Shown here piece by piece: positions 8,150-17,844 of a stretch of DNA of 49,885 nt. Position 1 is the stretch's first letter. Each line of letters starts with the position of its first letter. The stretch spans positions 1-49,885 of the forward strand of contig CAIUOO010000400.1 in NCBI GenBank assembly GCA_903900795.1, read 5' to 3'. The notes beneath the pieces are model-generated. The model was not told the origin of the DNA. It was given only the letters and a program-made list of their open reading frames with translations, and searched no databases. Source of the DNA: an uncultured Gemmatimonadota bacterium (lineage in GTDB: Bacteria; Gemmatimonadota; Gemmatimonadetes; Gemmatimonadales; Gemmatimonadaceae). Position numbers and translations under genes: made by a program.

Positions 8150-10579
8150 TTACTGGCAGGAGGTCGTGAAATTGTCGGGCAGTGCCACCACGGTGACGCC
8201 GCGGACGGTGGCGCCGACGAGTACCAGCTGCCCGTTTGGACGCGTCGTGGCGCGGACCGGTCCGATGATCGGGTGGCGGATCGGGATCGACGCGATCTTG
8301 CGGTAGCAGTACGTGTCGAACACGTCGATGACCGGCTCGCTCGACGCAATGAACGCGAGGCGCGTGCGGAGCGTCGAGTTGGCACCCGTGTTGAGCGGGT
8401 GGAAATCGAGCCCGCCACCGCCGGGCCGTGACTGCAGGATGCCCTGCAATCGGAGCGTGCGATCGAAGAGATACGTGGAGTCACCCTTCACCGCGTTCAA
8501 CTCACCATCGAAGTTGATGCCCACGCCTTGGACGCGTGAGAACGTGTTGGCCACGAAATCGGCGACATCGAGCGGACGGGAAATACCGCGATCGATCACC
8601 GGCGTGGGCGGAATGGAATCCATGCCCATCGTCGCATCGTACGTCATGGCACGGCTACCAATCACCGATCCGCCTTCGCCGAACACCGCGCGACGGAAGT
8701 TGCCCGAACCGCGCACGAAGGTGGTGTCGCGGAAGGCCAGCTTATCGAGTCGGACGACGACCGAGTAAGCGAAGGTGCCGCCGCGGCCGTTCGGCACGTT
8801 CTGCTTGTATGGCACCAGGAGCGAATCCTTCCCGAAGCCCGCCGCGGCGAAGCGTTCGACTTCCAGCGTGTCCGAGCGGCCTTCCGACTGGCCCATCGCC
8901 TGCTCGAAGAAGAAGTGCGACGTGCGCTGCGTGAGATTCTCCCAGCGGATGGTGCCTTGGTTCGGGAACGGCACCGGCTGGCCCGGTGTGGGTGTGGTGG
9001 AGTACACCGCGATGATGTCGCCACACGGGGCGCCTGGCGTATCGGCACCGTTGCATGTTGCCGCCAGATACTGCGGACGATCGCTGAAGTCATACAGCGT
9101 GCGCTGTGCGATCGGCGCATCGGTGGCCTGCGCGCGCACCGTCGTGATGCTGTAGGCGACGATGTTTGGCAGCGCGTAGCGGAAGACTTCCCGGCCCGTC
9201 GTCCCCGCCCTCAGGTCGACATAGCTGATGTTGGTTCCGCCGGAATTCGCCACGAGCAGCGTGTCGCCCATGCTCCCATCGCGGTTGCGCGGCCACGGCG
9301 CGATGCCCCACGGGCGCGAGCCCACGGCGATCGGCGTGCGGAAGGTCGAGTCGGCCAGATCATAGACCTCGAGCCAGTTGCGCTCGATGTTCGAGAGATA
9401 GAGCCGATCGGTGCGCGGGAAGTAGAACGCATCGGCCACCTGTCCACCGCCGGGCAATGGACTGGTGTAGCCGGCGACGACCGCGACCGTGTCGAGGCGC
9501 AGAGCGCCCGATGTAAAGCGCGCCACATCGCGACGGCCATTCGCATTGCGGGCAAAGCTCGCAACGGTGACCAGCGTTGGGAACACCGTGACTGGGACCC
9601 GGGAGCGGAAGGTGCGAATCAGCGTGGAGAAGCCGCCGGTCGAGGTCACGGAGTCGGCGACGAGCAGCTGGCCGGTGAGACTGCGCACTTCATATCCGAG
9701 CATCGAGATCCCCACCGGATCCGTGGCTTCCACGAACACCGTGTCCTGCACTTCGAGTCGCGCCGCCACGCCCGTGCGCACGACCGGTACGGTGATGGCA
9801 TTGGCCGGCCTCTGCACCGCGTACTGCACCGCGGTACCCAGCACGCGCTGTTTGAGCGAGTCGATCACGAACGGCGTGACGGTGATAATCTGTCCCTTCA
9901 CGGTATCCGGAACGACGAGCGTGTCCATGACCGCAACCGAATCCCGCAACGGATTGGCGAAGGACGCGGAGTCCTTCACGTTGTACGCGCCGGTGATCTC
10001 GTAGCCGAGCGTGCTGACTTTGTACCGCGCCTTACCGGACAGGGAAATCACGAGGGACTTACCGCTCACGACCGGTGATCCGGTCACCGGGCTGGTCACG
10101 AGCGCCAACGGCGGCTCGAGATTGCCCACGGTGAGCGCGACGCGCGCCGTGTCGGACTGATTGCCGGCGCCGTCGGTGGCGATGGCCCTCACATTCACGG
10201 TGGCGCCCAGCCGGGTGTTGTTCGGCACCCGGATATGTACGTTCACCGTAAGTAACGTGACCGCGCTTGTCATGACCGTATCGTAGCTGGCGCTGATACC
10301 ACCAGCGAGCAGCACGCGAATGCGCTTGAGGCCGATGTTGTCGGAGGCGTTCACCGTCAGGGACAGCAGCGTGTCCGTCGCGGAGTTGCCCTTTGCCACC
10401 TGCACACGCGGGATGATCGTGTCCCGGAATGGCGGATCGATCACTTCATCCCCGCTGCACGCACCGAGGGCGGTGACGGCGGCGAGCGCCACCAACGTAG
10501 CCGGTCGGGCGGTGCGAGGCATGGGCCGAAGCGAGCGGCGGCTCGCGATGAATGCAGACATGGTGATGTGAGTCCTCAT
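8150..10579 (-). CDS. Large secreted lipoprotein with Ig-like repeats and propeller-like C-terminal half, linked to pilQ
   Basis: Signal peptide with lipobox (LVALAAVTALGAC|SGDE), Ig-like segments (VNASDNIGLKRIRVLL, AIATDGAGNQSDTARVALTV), propeller-like segment (YFPRTDRLYLSNIERNWLEVYDLADSTF); starts just past the pilQ stop. Confidence 0.75.
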   Translation of the reverse strand: MRTHITMSAFIASRRSLRPMPRTARPATLVALAAVTALGACSGDEVIDPPFRDTIIPRVQVAKGNSATDTLLSLTVNASDNIGLKRIRVLLAGGISASYDTVMTSAVTLLTVNVHIRVPNNTRLGATVNVRAIATDGAGNQSDTARVALTVGNLEPPLALVTSPVTGSPVVSGKSLVISLSGKARYKVSTLGYEITGAYNVKDSASFANPLRDSVAVMDTLVVPDTVKGQIITVTPFVIDSLKQRVLGTAVQYAVQRPANAITVPVVRTGVAARLEVQDTVFVEATDPVGISMLGYEVRSLTGQLLVADSVTSTGGFSTLIRTFRSRVPVTVFPTLVTVASFARNANGRRDVARFTSGALRLDTVAVVAGYTSPLPGGGQVADAFYFPRTDRLYLSNIERNWLEVYDLADSTFRTPIAVGSRPWGIAPWPRNRDGSMGDTLLVANSGGTNISYVDLRAGTTGREVFRYALPNIVAYSITTVRAQATDAPIAQRTLYDFSDRPQYLAATCNGADTPGAPCGDIIAVYSTTPTPGQPVPFPNQGTIRWENLTQRTSHFFFEQAMGQSEGRSDTLEVERFAAAGFGKDSLLVPYKQNVPNGRGGTFAYSVVVRLDKLAFRDTTFVRGSGNFRRAVFGEGGSVIGSRAMTYDATMGMDSIPPTPVIDRGISRPLDVADFVANTFSRVQGVGINFDGELNAVKGDSTYLFDRTLRLQGILQSRPGGGGLDFHPLNTGANSTLRTRLAFIASSEPVIDVFDTYCYRKIASIPIRHPIIGPVRATTRPNGQLVLVGATVRGVTVVALPDNFTTSCQ

Positions 10580-10583
10580 TGCG

Positions 10584-12749
10584 TCAGCGGCTCGGCGGGA
10601 TCGCCCCATCATCCAGGATGTGCGGGGTCACCAGAATGAGCAGGTCGCGCTTCGTTTCGTTCTTGGAATTCTGCGAGAACAAGCGACCGACGAACGGGAG
10701 GTTCATGAGAATCGGGATGCCACTGCGGAAACGGGTCGTCTCGGTGACGGTCAGGCCGCCGATCACGGCCGCCTCGCCATCAGCCACGAGCACCTGCGAC
10801 TCCGCACGCTGGCGGTTGAAGATCACGCCCACGTCGGTGGCCGCGATTTCCGCACTCGAGTTCTCCGCCTTGATCTTCATCAGCACCATACGATTGTTGG
10901 TAATCTGCGGCGTCACGGAGAGTTTGATACCAGCCTCTTCCTTCGACACCGTGGCGCGGGGGAAGAAGGCCGCCGCGTTCGGCTGGCCCTGCGCACCACC
11001 GCCACCACCACCGCCGCCACCGCCCTGGCCACCACCGCCTGAACTCGCGTCAATCACGCGGATCGGGATTTCCTGCCCCACGAAGATCTCGGCGCTGCGG
11101 TTGTTCAGAATCGTGATGCTCGGCTCCGACTGCACCTCGGCCAGCGACGACGTCTGCAGCGCAGTGAGGAACGCGGTGAGCTGAAACCGACCGAGCGCCG
11201 TGCTGTAGATCAGGTTGAGCGCATTCGGCTTGATCGCATTGTTGGCGTTGGCGATACCGGCGAGCGCGTTGCCGCCGAGCGCGATGCGCGCCGGCCCTTC
11301 GTACGCCTTGCCACCACCGGTCGCATCCGGCACGCCGTCGCCGTCGGTATCAACCGCGGTCAGCGTGTTCGGATCGATGCGCGGCACCAGCTGCTGGAAG
11401 AACTGCTTGTTGCCGGTGCCAAGGTCATAGGCGAGGCCGATGTCCTGGATGCCCGTGCGATTCACGAAGATGATCTTCGCCTTGATGGCGACCTGCGGCG
11501 TGCGGACGTCGAGCTGCTGCACGCGCGCGACGATTTCCGGGAGACGCGACGGGACTTCGGTGATGATCAGCTTGTTGGTCGCGCTGTCGGCGGCCACCGA
11601 GCCACGCACGACACAGCCTTGTCCGGCCGTCTGGTCCTGCTGACCGCCGCTGCCGCCGCCTTGATTCATCGGCATGCCCATATCACGTCCCGTGGCCATG
11701 GTGGTCAAGCCGGTGCAATCACGGGCCAGCAACTGCTGCACGGTGCCGCGCAGCACGGCAGCCTTCGAGTAGTTGATGTCGATGATCTGCGTCACGAGCG
11801 GCTCGAGCGCCTGATTCGTGGCGAGGTTGCGGTAGCTGTCGACCGTGATGATGCCGCTGGCATCTTCGGTGGCCGCGAGTCCCTGCGACTGCAGGATGGC
11901 CTGGAGGGCCACATCCCACGGCTTGTCGGCAATGTCCGCGGTGACGTCGCCCGACACGTCCTTTCCGACAACGATCGTGCGTCCGGAGAAGGTGGCAAAG
12001 GCAGCGATCACGTCGCGAATGTTCGTGCCATCGTAGCTGACCGTGATGCGCGGCTTCTGCTGCTGCCGGCGCGCCGCGGCCATCGACGACACCGTCGCGG
12101 GCGTGCGGGCGGTGAGCGGATCGCCCGAGTGATCATCGCGCACCGCCAGCGGTGGGCCGGCCTTCACGATCGGCGTCTCGACCTGCGGCTCTACCACCGC
12201 AGGGGCCGCGATCGGGGCCTGCTGCTGTTCGAGACGGCCAGCCGCGACCTGCGGCGACGGCTCGCCACCGGGGTTGGTGGACCCCCAGCGCGCAAAGGCG
12301 ACGACCGGCGCGCGAAGAGCAATGCGGATCTGGCCGTCCTCACGAACGACGGTGTAGCCGCGCGAGCCATCGAGATCGATGACGAGGCGTACTGTGTCGG
12401 CGCGATACTGCGAGAGACGCAGGTTGCGCACGGGCCCTCGGGTCTTGCCGTCGTACTTGGAGCCGATCGCGAGCGTGGCGCCACCGAGATCGACGACGAT
12501 GCGTGACGGATTGCCGAGGGTGAAGTGCTTGAACGTGACGGTCGAATCAATCGCCAAGACAATGTCCGCACCGGCCGGTGCCGGAGCGACGGCGATGCCC
12601 GACACACGACCGCGCATCGGCACGTCCACGACGGAGCTGATGGGCACCGCAGCCGAGGGGGCAGCGTAGTCCGCGTTCGCGGGCGCCAGCGCGAGCACGG
12701 CGGGCGCCAGGAGGGCGGAAATCACTGCAACGGTCGTCGGTCCCATCAT
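10584..12749 (-). CDS. pilQ: Type IV pilus secretin PilQ (AMIN, STN and secretin domains)
   Basis: AMIN-like N-terminus, STN-like ISVSYDGTNIRDVIAAFATFSGRTIVVGKDV, secretin core (VQSEPSITILNNRSAEIFVGQEIPI, VTPQITNNRMVLMKIKAENS, DLLILVTPHIL). Confidence 0.92.
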   Translation of the reverse strand: MMGPTTVAVISALLAPAVLALAPANADYAAPSAAVPISSVVDVPMRGRVSGIAVAPAPAGADIVLAIDSTVTFKHFTLGNPSRIVVDLGGATLAIGSKYDGKTRGPVRNLRLSQYRADTVRLVIDLDGSRGYTVVREDGQIRIALRAPVVAFARWGSTNPGGEPSPQVAAGRLEQQQAPIAAPAVVEPQVETPIVKAGPPLAVRDDHSGDPLTARTPATVSSMAAARRQQQKPRITVSYDGTNIRDVIAAFATFSGRTIVVGKDVSGDVTADIADKPWDVALQAILQSQGLAATEDASGIITVDSYRNLATNQALEPLVTQIIDINYSKAAVLRGTVQQLLARDCTGLTTMATGRDMGMPMNQGGGSGGQQDQTAGQGCVVRGSVAADSATNKLIITEVPSRLPEIVARVQQLDVRTPQVAIKAKIIFVNRTGIQDIGLAYDLGTGNKQFFQQLVPRIDPNTLTAVDTDGDGVPDATGGGKAYEGPARIALGGNALAGIANANNAIKPNALNLIYSTALGRFQLTAFLTALQTSSLAEVQSEPSITILNNRSAEIFVGQEIPIRVIDASSGGGGQGGGGGGGGGGAQGQPNAAAFFPRATVSKEEAGIKLSVTPQITNNRMVLMKIKAENSSAEIAATDVGVIFNRQRAESQVLVADGEAAVIGGLTVTETTRFRSGIPILMNLPFVGRLFSQNSKNETKRDLLILVTPHILDDGAIPPSR

Positions 12750-13255
12750 GGGTTCCTCACTTTCGTCGTGTCGCTGCTCAGTGGCAGCGTTTCCTGCCGG
12801 TTGAATCCGAATTCTTCGATGATGAACTGCACGGCTTTTTGTCGGATCGCGGCAACACGCAGCCGCCCAAGCTGCTGACCGACGCGCACGCGGTATTGCC
12901 GCTTCGAATACGTGTCGCGCAGAATGGCGACGGAGTTGCTGCCAGGGCCGACCGGATCGAAGGCGACCGCGGTGAGGCGCAGATCGCTGAGGAGCGGGCG
13001 CACATCGCTGCTGCTCATGAGCGACTGGTAGGGATCGCGCCGTCCGCCACCGCGGTACGCGAACGTTTCGCGCTGCAGCGTAATCTCAGTCGGCATGCCG
13101 GCGGTTCTTTTCGGCGACGCACTCGGCCCAACGGTACCGGCAGACTCGCCGGAAACGGTGCGCTCCGCGGTGGGGCCGACGGGCTGCTGCGCCTCGACGA
13201 CCCGAGGGGATACACCAAGGGCCAGCGTGGCGAGTCGAAAGATCAGGCGTTTCAT
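12746..13255 (-). CDS. pilP: PilP-like pilus assembly lipoprotein/periplasmic protein
   Basis: Position between pilO and pilQ; RRDPYQSLMSS ... LRLTAVAFDPVGPGSNSVAILRDTYSKRQYRVRVGQQLG resembles the PilP core. Confidence 0.7.
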   Translation of the reverse strand: MKRLIFRLATLALGVSPRVVEAQQPVGPTAERTVSGESAGTVGPSASPKRTAGMPTEITLQRETFAYRGGGRRDPYQSLMSSSDVRPLLSDLRLTAVAFDPVGPGSNSVAILRDTYSKRQYRVRVGQQLGRLRVAAIRQKAVQFIIEEFGFNRQETLPLSSDTTKVRNP

Positions 13256-13875
13256 GACGAACGTTCCTTGGCGGCGGGCTTGGCTGGCATCGTCTTCTCG
13301 ACGTAGGTCTGCAGCGTAATCGTGGAGGTCAGCACCCCATTCTCCGACGTCCTGGTCGCGTTGCGCGGGGCGTTGGCCCCCGAGCTGGCGACGATCGAGA
13401 AGTTCACCGGTGCGACGATACGGGCAAGGGACCCGACGTTGGCGAGGAACTCGCCGAACTGGTGATAGCCACCGATGATGGTGACGGTGTAGCGATAGGT
13501 GTCGAACCGTTCGCCGCGGACCACCGGCTCTGGCATGACGCCACCAACGTCGAGTCCAGCGCGGCGGGCCGCGGTGCTGACTTCTTCGAGCAATGCGGGC
13601 ACTTCGTTGCCGGTCGGCACGAGACGCCGCATGACCAGCAGGGCGGAGCGGTTCTCCGCTGCCTCGACACGCAGCTTCTCGATGCTGCCCGACGCGAACT
13701 CGCGGGCCGCGCGCTGGTTGGCGTCGGCAAGCGCCGCCACCCGGGCGGTGTCGGAGGCGAGCTGTTCTTCGCGGGCAGCATACGGATAAAGGTAGTATGC
13801 GACGGCGAGGGCAACGGCCGCGAAGCCAATCAGGAATTTGACCTGATCACGCTGGGTCTGAGGAAGCAGTGCCAT
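13252..13875 (-). CDS. pilO: Type IV pilus inner-membrane protein PilO
   Basis: One N-terminal TM helix, coiled coil and GGYHQFGEFLANVGSLARIV (PilO-like); operon position. Confidence 0.85.
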   Translation of the reverse strand: MALLPQTQRDQVKFLIGFAAVALAVAYYLYPYAAREEQLASDTARVAALADANQRAAREFASGSIEKLRVEAAENRSALLVMRRLVPTGNEVPALLEEVSTAARRAGLDVGGVMPEPVVRGERFDTYRYTVTIIGGYHQFGEFLANVGSLARIVAPVNFSIVASSGANAPRNATRTSENGVLTSTITLQTYVEKTMPAKPAAKERSS

Positions 13876-13887
13876 GGGAGTCTCTGG

Positions 13888-14643
13888 TCAGCGCACGGGA
13901 ACGACGAGGGGCGAGGTTCGTACCACCCCGGGAGGCGGCACTTCGTACTCCGCCGACAATTCAAACTGTGTGATGTCCTTGCCTTCGACAATCACGATCT
14001 CCGACTTGCTCAGGGCGACGTGCTGGATGAACGGCGAGCTCTCCATCTGCCGCATGAACATCGTGAGCGCCTGAATATCGACCGTCTGACCGACCACGCG
14101 GAACGTCAGCGCCGGATGGACTTCGATCGTGTCCTGCACCACGGCGTGTCGCTTGCCCTTGGCGGCAGCACTCGCCGTGACCGGTGTGGCGCCACCGGTA
14201 AGCACATCGGCACCCGGGGGCAGCGGCACCTTGCTCGTCTGCTCCAGCGTGGTCAGCCACGTATAGGCCGGCAGCGCGCGGCTGATCTCGTCGAGGAGAT
14301 GTGCCCAGTTATAGCGGTTCTCGTCGATCGTGCGGATGATCTGCAACTGGCGCTGGACCGAGTCGCGCTCGGCGGTCAGCGTCCGGCGCGCGTCGAGCAC
14401 TTTGGCGTAGCGCGTCGAATCGCGCACCGCGCGATCGAGTTGCTCCGTGACGTCGCTGGCGCGGGCATTCTGCGCGGTGAACAGGAGCCCGACGGCCGCG
14501 CACGCGACGACGACGGCTCCAGCGGCACCAACGAGCCAGGGATCGCGAACCGACGCACCGATGGACCCGAGCGAGCCGACGAAACGTCCGGCACCACGTG
14601 TGGTCTTCTTCGAGCCGGGGAGGAGATTGATCGTGAGCATCAT
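13888..14643 (-). CDS. pilN: Type IV pilus inner-membrane protein PilN
   Basis: INLLPG start, single TM segment, operon position between pilM and pilO. Confidence 0.85.
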   Translation of the reverse strand: MMLTINLLPGSKKTTRGAGRFVGSLGSIGASVRDPWLVGAAGAVVVACAAVGLLFTAQNARASDVTEQLDRAVRDSTRYAKVLDARRTLTAERDSVQRQLQIIRTIDENRYNWAHLLDEISRALPAYTWLTTLEQTSKVPLPPGADVLTGGATPVTASAAAKGKRHAVVQDTIEVHPALTFRVVGQTVDIQALTMFMRQMESSPFIQHVALSKSEIVIVEGKDITQFELSAEYEVPPPGVVRTSPLVVPVR

Positions 14644-14654
14644 GGTCGGATTCC

Positions 14655-15698
14655 TCAGGCCGCCGCGCGGAGCGCGAGTCCCACCGGGAGCATCAGCAGC
14701 GGGGCGACTTCATCGGTAGACAGGAATTCCAGCGCGCCGTCCCGCACGGTCATCCGGGCGAGCGCGTTGGCCGACTGCACGGGAATGCGCAGGCGCTCGG
14801 ACAGCCAGGCCAGCAGGCCCGGCACGCGCGATCCGCCGCCACAGGCGTACACCGCGCGGATCTGGCCGAAGCTGCGCGACGACGAGGCGAGGAACGTGGC
14901 GGCGCGCTCGAGACCAACGGCGAGTTCCTCGCCGCGCATGCCGATGGTGCCGTCGAGGAGGGGCGACCGATCGAAGCCGCGCAGCATGTCCTCCGCCTCC
15001 TCTCCACTGATGCCGTGCTCGCGCTGCACATCCTCGCGGAATCGTCGCGTGCCGACACCAAGGTCACGGGTCAGAATGGGTACACCCTCGTCGAGGATGT
15101 TCAGGTTCGTCTGTTCGTTGCCGATGTTGAGCAGCGCCACCGTCCCGTGCATCGCATCGGGGTGATTCGCTTCGAACGCGTTGTGCAGGGCGAAGGCATC
15201 GACATCGATCACCGAGGGCGGGAAGCCCGCTTCCTCGAGGAGATGTCGCTTCGCTTCCACCAGATCACGCTTCGCCGCCACCAGCAGTACGCTCATATCG
15301 ATTCCGTCGCCGTCCGGATCGAGGACCTGAAAGTCGAGTTCGACAGAGTCCATGTCGAACGGCACGTGCTGCTCGGCCTCCCACCGCATCAACTCACGGG
15401 CCTGTGCTTCCTTGACGCGCGCGATCGAGATCTTCTTGACGATCACATCGCGTCCGCCCACGGCTGTCACGAGGCTCTTCGTCGTCACGCCGGTCGCATC
15501 AAGCGTCTGGCGGATCGCATCAGCCACCAGGCCGTGATCCATCACTTCGCCTTCGACAATGGCGGTGTCGTACAGCGGCGTGATGACCACCTTGACGAGT
15601 TCCGGCGAGGGTCCGCTGTGATCGATGACCACGGCTTTCACAAGACCAGAGCCGACATCGAGTCCGATGGTGATTTTCTTTCGGCCGAGGAGCGCCAT
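14655..15698 (-). CDS. pilM: Type IV pilus actin-like ATPase PilM
   Basis: MALLGRKKITIGLDVGSGLVKAVVIDHSG, MRWEAEQHVPFDMDSVELDFQVL, YACGGGSRVPGLLAWLSERL; start set at ATG 15698. Confidence 0.93.
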   Translation of the reverse strand: MALLGRKKITIGLDVGSGLVKAVVIDHSGPSPELVKVVITPLYDTAIVEGEVMDHGLVADAIRQTLDATGVTTKSLVTAVGGRDVIVKKISIARVKEAQARELMRWEAEQHVPFDMDSVELDFQVLDPDGDGIDMSVLLVAAKRDLVEAKRHLLEEAGFPPSVIDVDAFALHNAFEANHPDAMHGTVALLNIGNEQTNLNILDEGVPILTRDLGVGTRRFREDVQREHGISGEEAEDMLRGFDRSPLLDGTIGMRGEELAVGLERAATFLASSSRSFGQIRAVYACGGGSRVPGLLAWLSERLRIPVQSANALARMTVRDGALEFLSTDEVAPLLMLPVGLALRAAA

Positions 15699-15767
15699 GG
15701 CTGTTGGGGTTGTTCTGGTGGTTGACACGCTGCCATTCGGCACTGAGCGCACCGAGGAGACAGACTG

Positions 15768-15846
15768 ACCGGCCTACACCCGGGAGGTCTCTCTTCAAAC
15801 GACGCTCCTCTCACGAGGTAACGCCGCCAAAGGAGAGACGGCCGGT
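15768..15846 (-). ncRNA. Candidate structured leader RNA upstream of pilM (no class assigned)
   Basis: Nested complementary segments: accggcc/ggccggt (7 bp), gtctctc/gagagac (7 bp), gcggcg/cgtcgt (6 bp with G-U), cctc-GUGA-gagg; lies 70-148 nt upstream of pilM. Confidence 0.4.
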
Positions 15847-15920
15847 TCACGTGCCCGGACCGTGACAGTGTCGGCCCAGGCGACCGCTGTCCGCAATCGG
15901 CCGTTTTGACTGGTTGCTGG

Positions 15921-17060
15921 TCAATTCAGCGGGGAATACCAGAGCGAGAACGGCATCGCGCGTGGTATGGCAATGGACGCGAGGGCCATTTGAACGGCAC
16001 AGCGATCGTATTGCACCCGGGTCTGAGCCCCGAGCTGCAGGTCGCGATGTCCGAGGGCGGCGACGAGGAGTGCCCCGCGAACGCGTAGTGCTCCGCCACG
16101 CGCGTCGAGTCGTCCGCGCACCACCAGGACGCCCTCGACATCCAGACGTCCCGTGATGACGAGGTCGCCGCTCACGGCAAGCAGTCCGCGCCATTGCGAC
16201 GGTGATTGCAAAACAACCGTCGCGCCATCGAGTAACAGGGTGTGCCAGCCTGGTAACGTCGCCAACGTTTGTGGGATCGAATCTGCGGCGCGAACGGGGC
16301 TGCGAGCGATCACGGAGATCCAGGCCTGATCGAATGCGACGCGCACCGTCGCGGTATCGGCGAGTCTCAGCGAGGACGACGGGGCCGTCCAGATCCCCGC
16401 CGGTGTATCGACAAGCGCGGCCGACGCGATCGGCACCAGCGAGAGGGTGTCCCGCAGGGCACCGCACGCGTCGGTGGCATCGGCACGATCGCGTCCATCG
16501 ATCGTGGTGGGATCCTTCCCATGGACCGTACCAATCGCGGTCAGCGCGCCGACGATCGGCAGGGGCGGTGGCTCGAGGAACAGCGCGCGCGTGACGTGGC
16601 GGCGGACGAGCCCCGGGGTCCCGAGCGGGCCGAGGATGACGTCGGCCGTCAACCACGCGACCAGTGGCTGGGTACGCGTGAGCCGCACCCAAACGCTGTC
16701 GCCGACGGCCGTGGTTACGCGCGTGGCGATCGTCGTGCCTAGCGACATGGCCGCCAGGGTCTCCGCCGGCCACGCATCAAGCCGTAGGGCAAGCCCTTCG
16801 TCGGCGGCGAATTGCGCGCGTACGCCGTTGGCGGCCAGTCGAGTGGCCCGGTAGCCGCGCCAGATCTTGCTGATGGCCGCCAACGCGAGCACAGCAACGA
16901 GGGCCGTCACCACGACGACGAACGGGAGGACGACGCCGGCACGCCGACGCCGCTCAGGGAGCACGCTGCGCACTTTCTGCTCGGAGTACAATATCGAGGG
17001 CGGCGGTATCTCGACGCGTCGGCAGGTGCCCGTGTGGCGCGCGATCGGCCCGCAGCTCAA
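15921..17060 (-). CDS. PilX-like minor pilus assembly protein
   Basis: RRRRAGVVLPFVVVVTALVAVLALAAIS N-terminal helix without Glu5, adjacent to PilW/PilV-like genes. Confidence 0.6.
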   Translation of the reverse strand: MSCGPIARHTGTCRRVEIPPPSILYSEQKVRSVLPERRRRAGVVLPFVVVVTALVAVLALAAISKIWRGYRATRLAANGVRAQFAADEGLALRLDAWPAETLAAMSLGTTIATRVTTAVGDSVWVRLTRTQPLVAWLTADVILGPLGTPGLVRRHVTRALFLEPPPLPIVGALTAIGTVHGKDPTTIDGRDRADATDACGALRDTLSLVPIASAALVDTPAGIWTAPSSSLRLADTATVRVAFDQAWISVIARSPVRAADSIPQTLATLPGWHTLLLDGATVVLQSPSQWRGLLAVSGDLVITGRLDVEGVLVVRGRLDARGGALRVRGALLVAALGHRDLQLGAQTRVQYDRCAVQMALASIAIPRAMPFSLWYSPLN

Positions 17061-17844
17061 GGCGCACGGCGGCGGCGTCCGCCGGTCGGCGAGTGACGGC
17101 GCCCGCGGCGTCGAGGACGCGCACGCTCAAGCCTCCCTGCGCGGGCGACAGCAACGGACCGGCAACCGGCTGCACAACGTCCCACACCCCAGCGGTGCGC
17201 ATGCGCTTTCCCAGATACCACGACGAGCCGCTGCGGTATAGTGACAGTCGGGTGCGTCGATGAGCCGCGACCGCTGCGCCCACGACGAGGGCGGACGGGC
17301 TCACGTCGGCCAAGGTCAGGCGGACCGTGCGTCGATCCGCCCACCCGACCATCCACGGCGAGGCGGTGCAGGCCGACGCCCAACTGATGTCGCGGACCGT
17401 GGTCCGGAGTTCGACGAGGGACGTCGGACTGTCACCGTCGGTGCGCCACAGCGTCAGCGCATCGCCGATCTGGAGGCCGCTCGCCCACGACACGCCGCGT
17501 GCGTCAGCGGGATCCGCTGACACCACGTCGATGCGTTCCGTCGGACCGCGGGGCGCGGCGCAGACCACGCCCGCGCCAAGGAGGGCGTCGAATTCAACGG
17601 CAGTGTCCGTGACCGTGTGCAGATCACGCGCGCGCAACGGCCGCAGTTCGGCCTCAAGGGTGGCGTGAGCGTGCCGAAGCTCGCGGGTGCTCCCCTGTGA
17701 GACGGCCGCCCGTCGCACGAGCCTCCAGGCGCCGAGGAGGGTGGCGGTGGCGGCCACCGCCAGCAGCGACGCCATCGGCAGCACGATCAACAGCTCGATC
17801 AGCGTGCCGCCGCGCCGCGCGGGGCGGAGGCGGTTCATCGGCAT
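16954..17844 (-). CDS. PilW-like prepilin-type protein
   Basis: MPMNRLRPARRG|GTLIELLIVLPMASLLAVAATATLL: class III prepilin signal with Glu5. Confidence 0.7.
   Translation of the reverse strand: MPMNRLRPARRGGTLIELLIVLPMASLLAVAATATLLGAWRLVRRAAVSQGSTRELRHAHATLEAELRPLRARDLHTVTDTAVEFDALLGAGVVCAAPRGPTERIDVVSADPADARGVSWASGLQIGDALTLWRTDGDSPTSLVELRTTVRDISWASACTASPWMVGWADRRTVRLTLADVSPSALVVGAAVAAHRRTRLSLYRSGSSWYLGKRMRTAGVWDVVQPVAGPLLSPAQGGLSVRVLDAAGAVTRRPADAAAVRLELRADRAPHGHLPTRRDTAALDIVLRAESAQRAP

Noticed and set aside
13462-15165. 567-aa plus-strand ORF across pilM/N/O
   Set aside because: Antisense shadow of three recognised pilus genes
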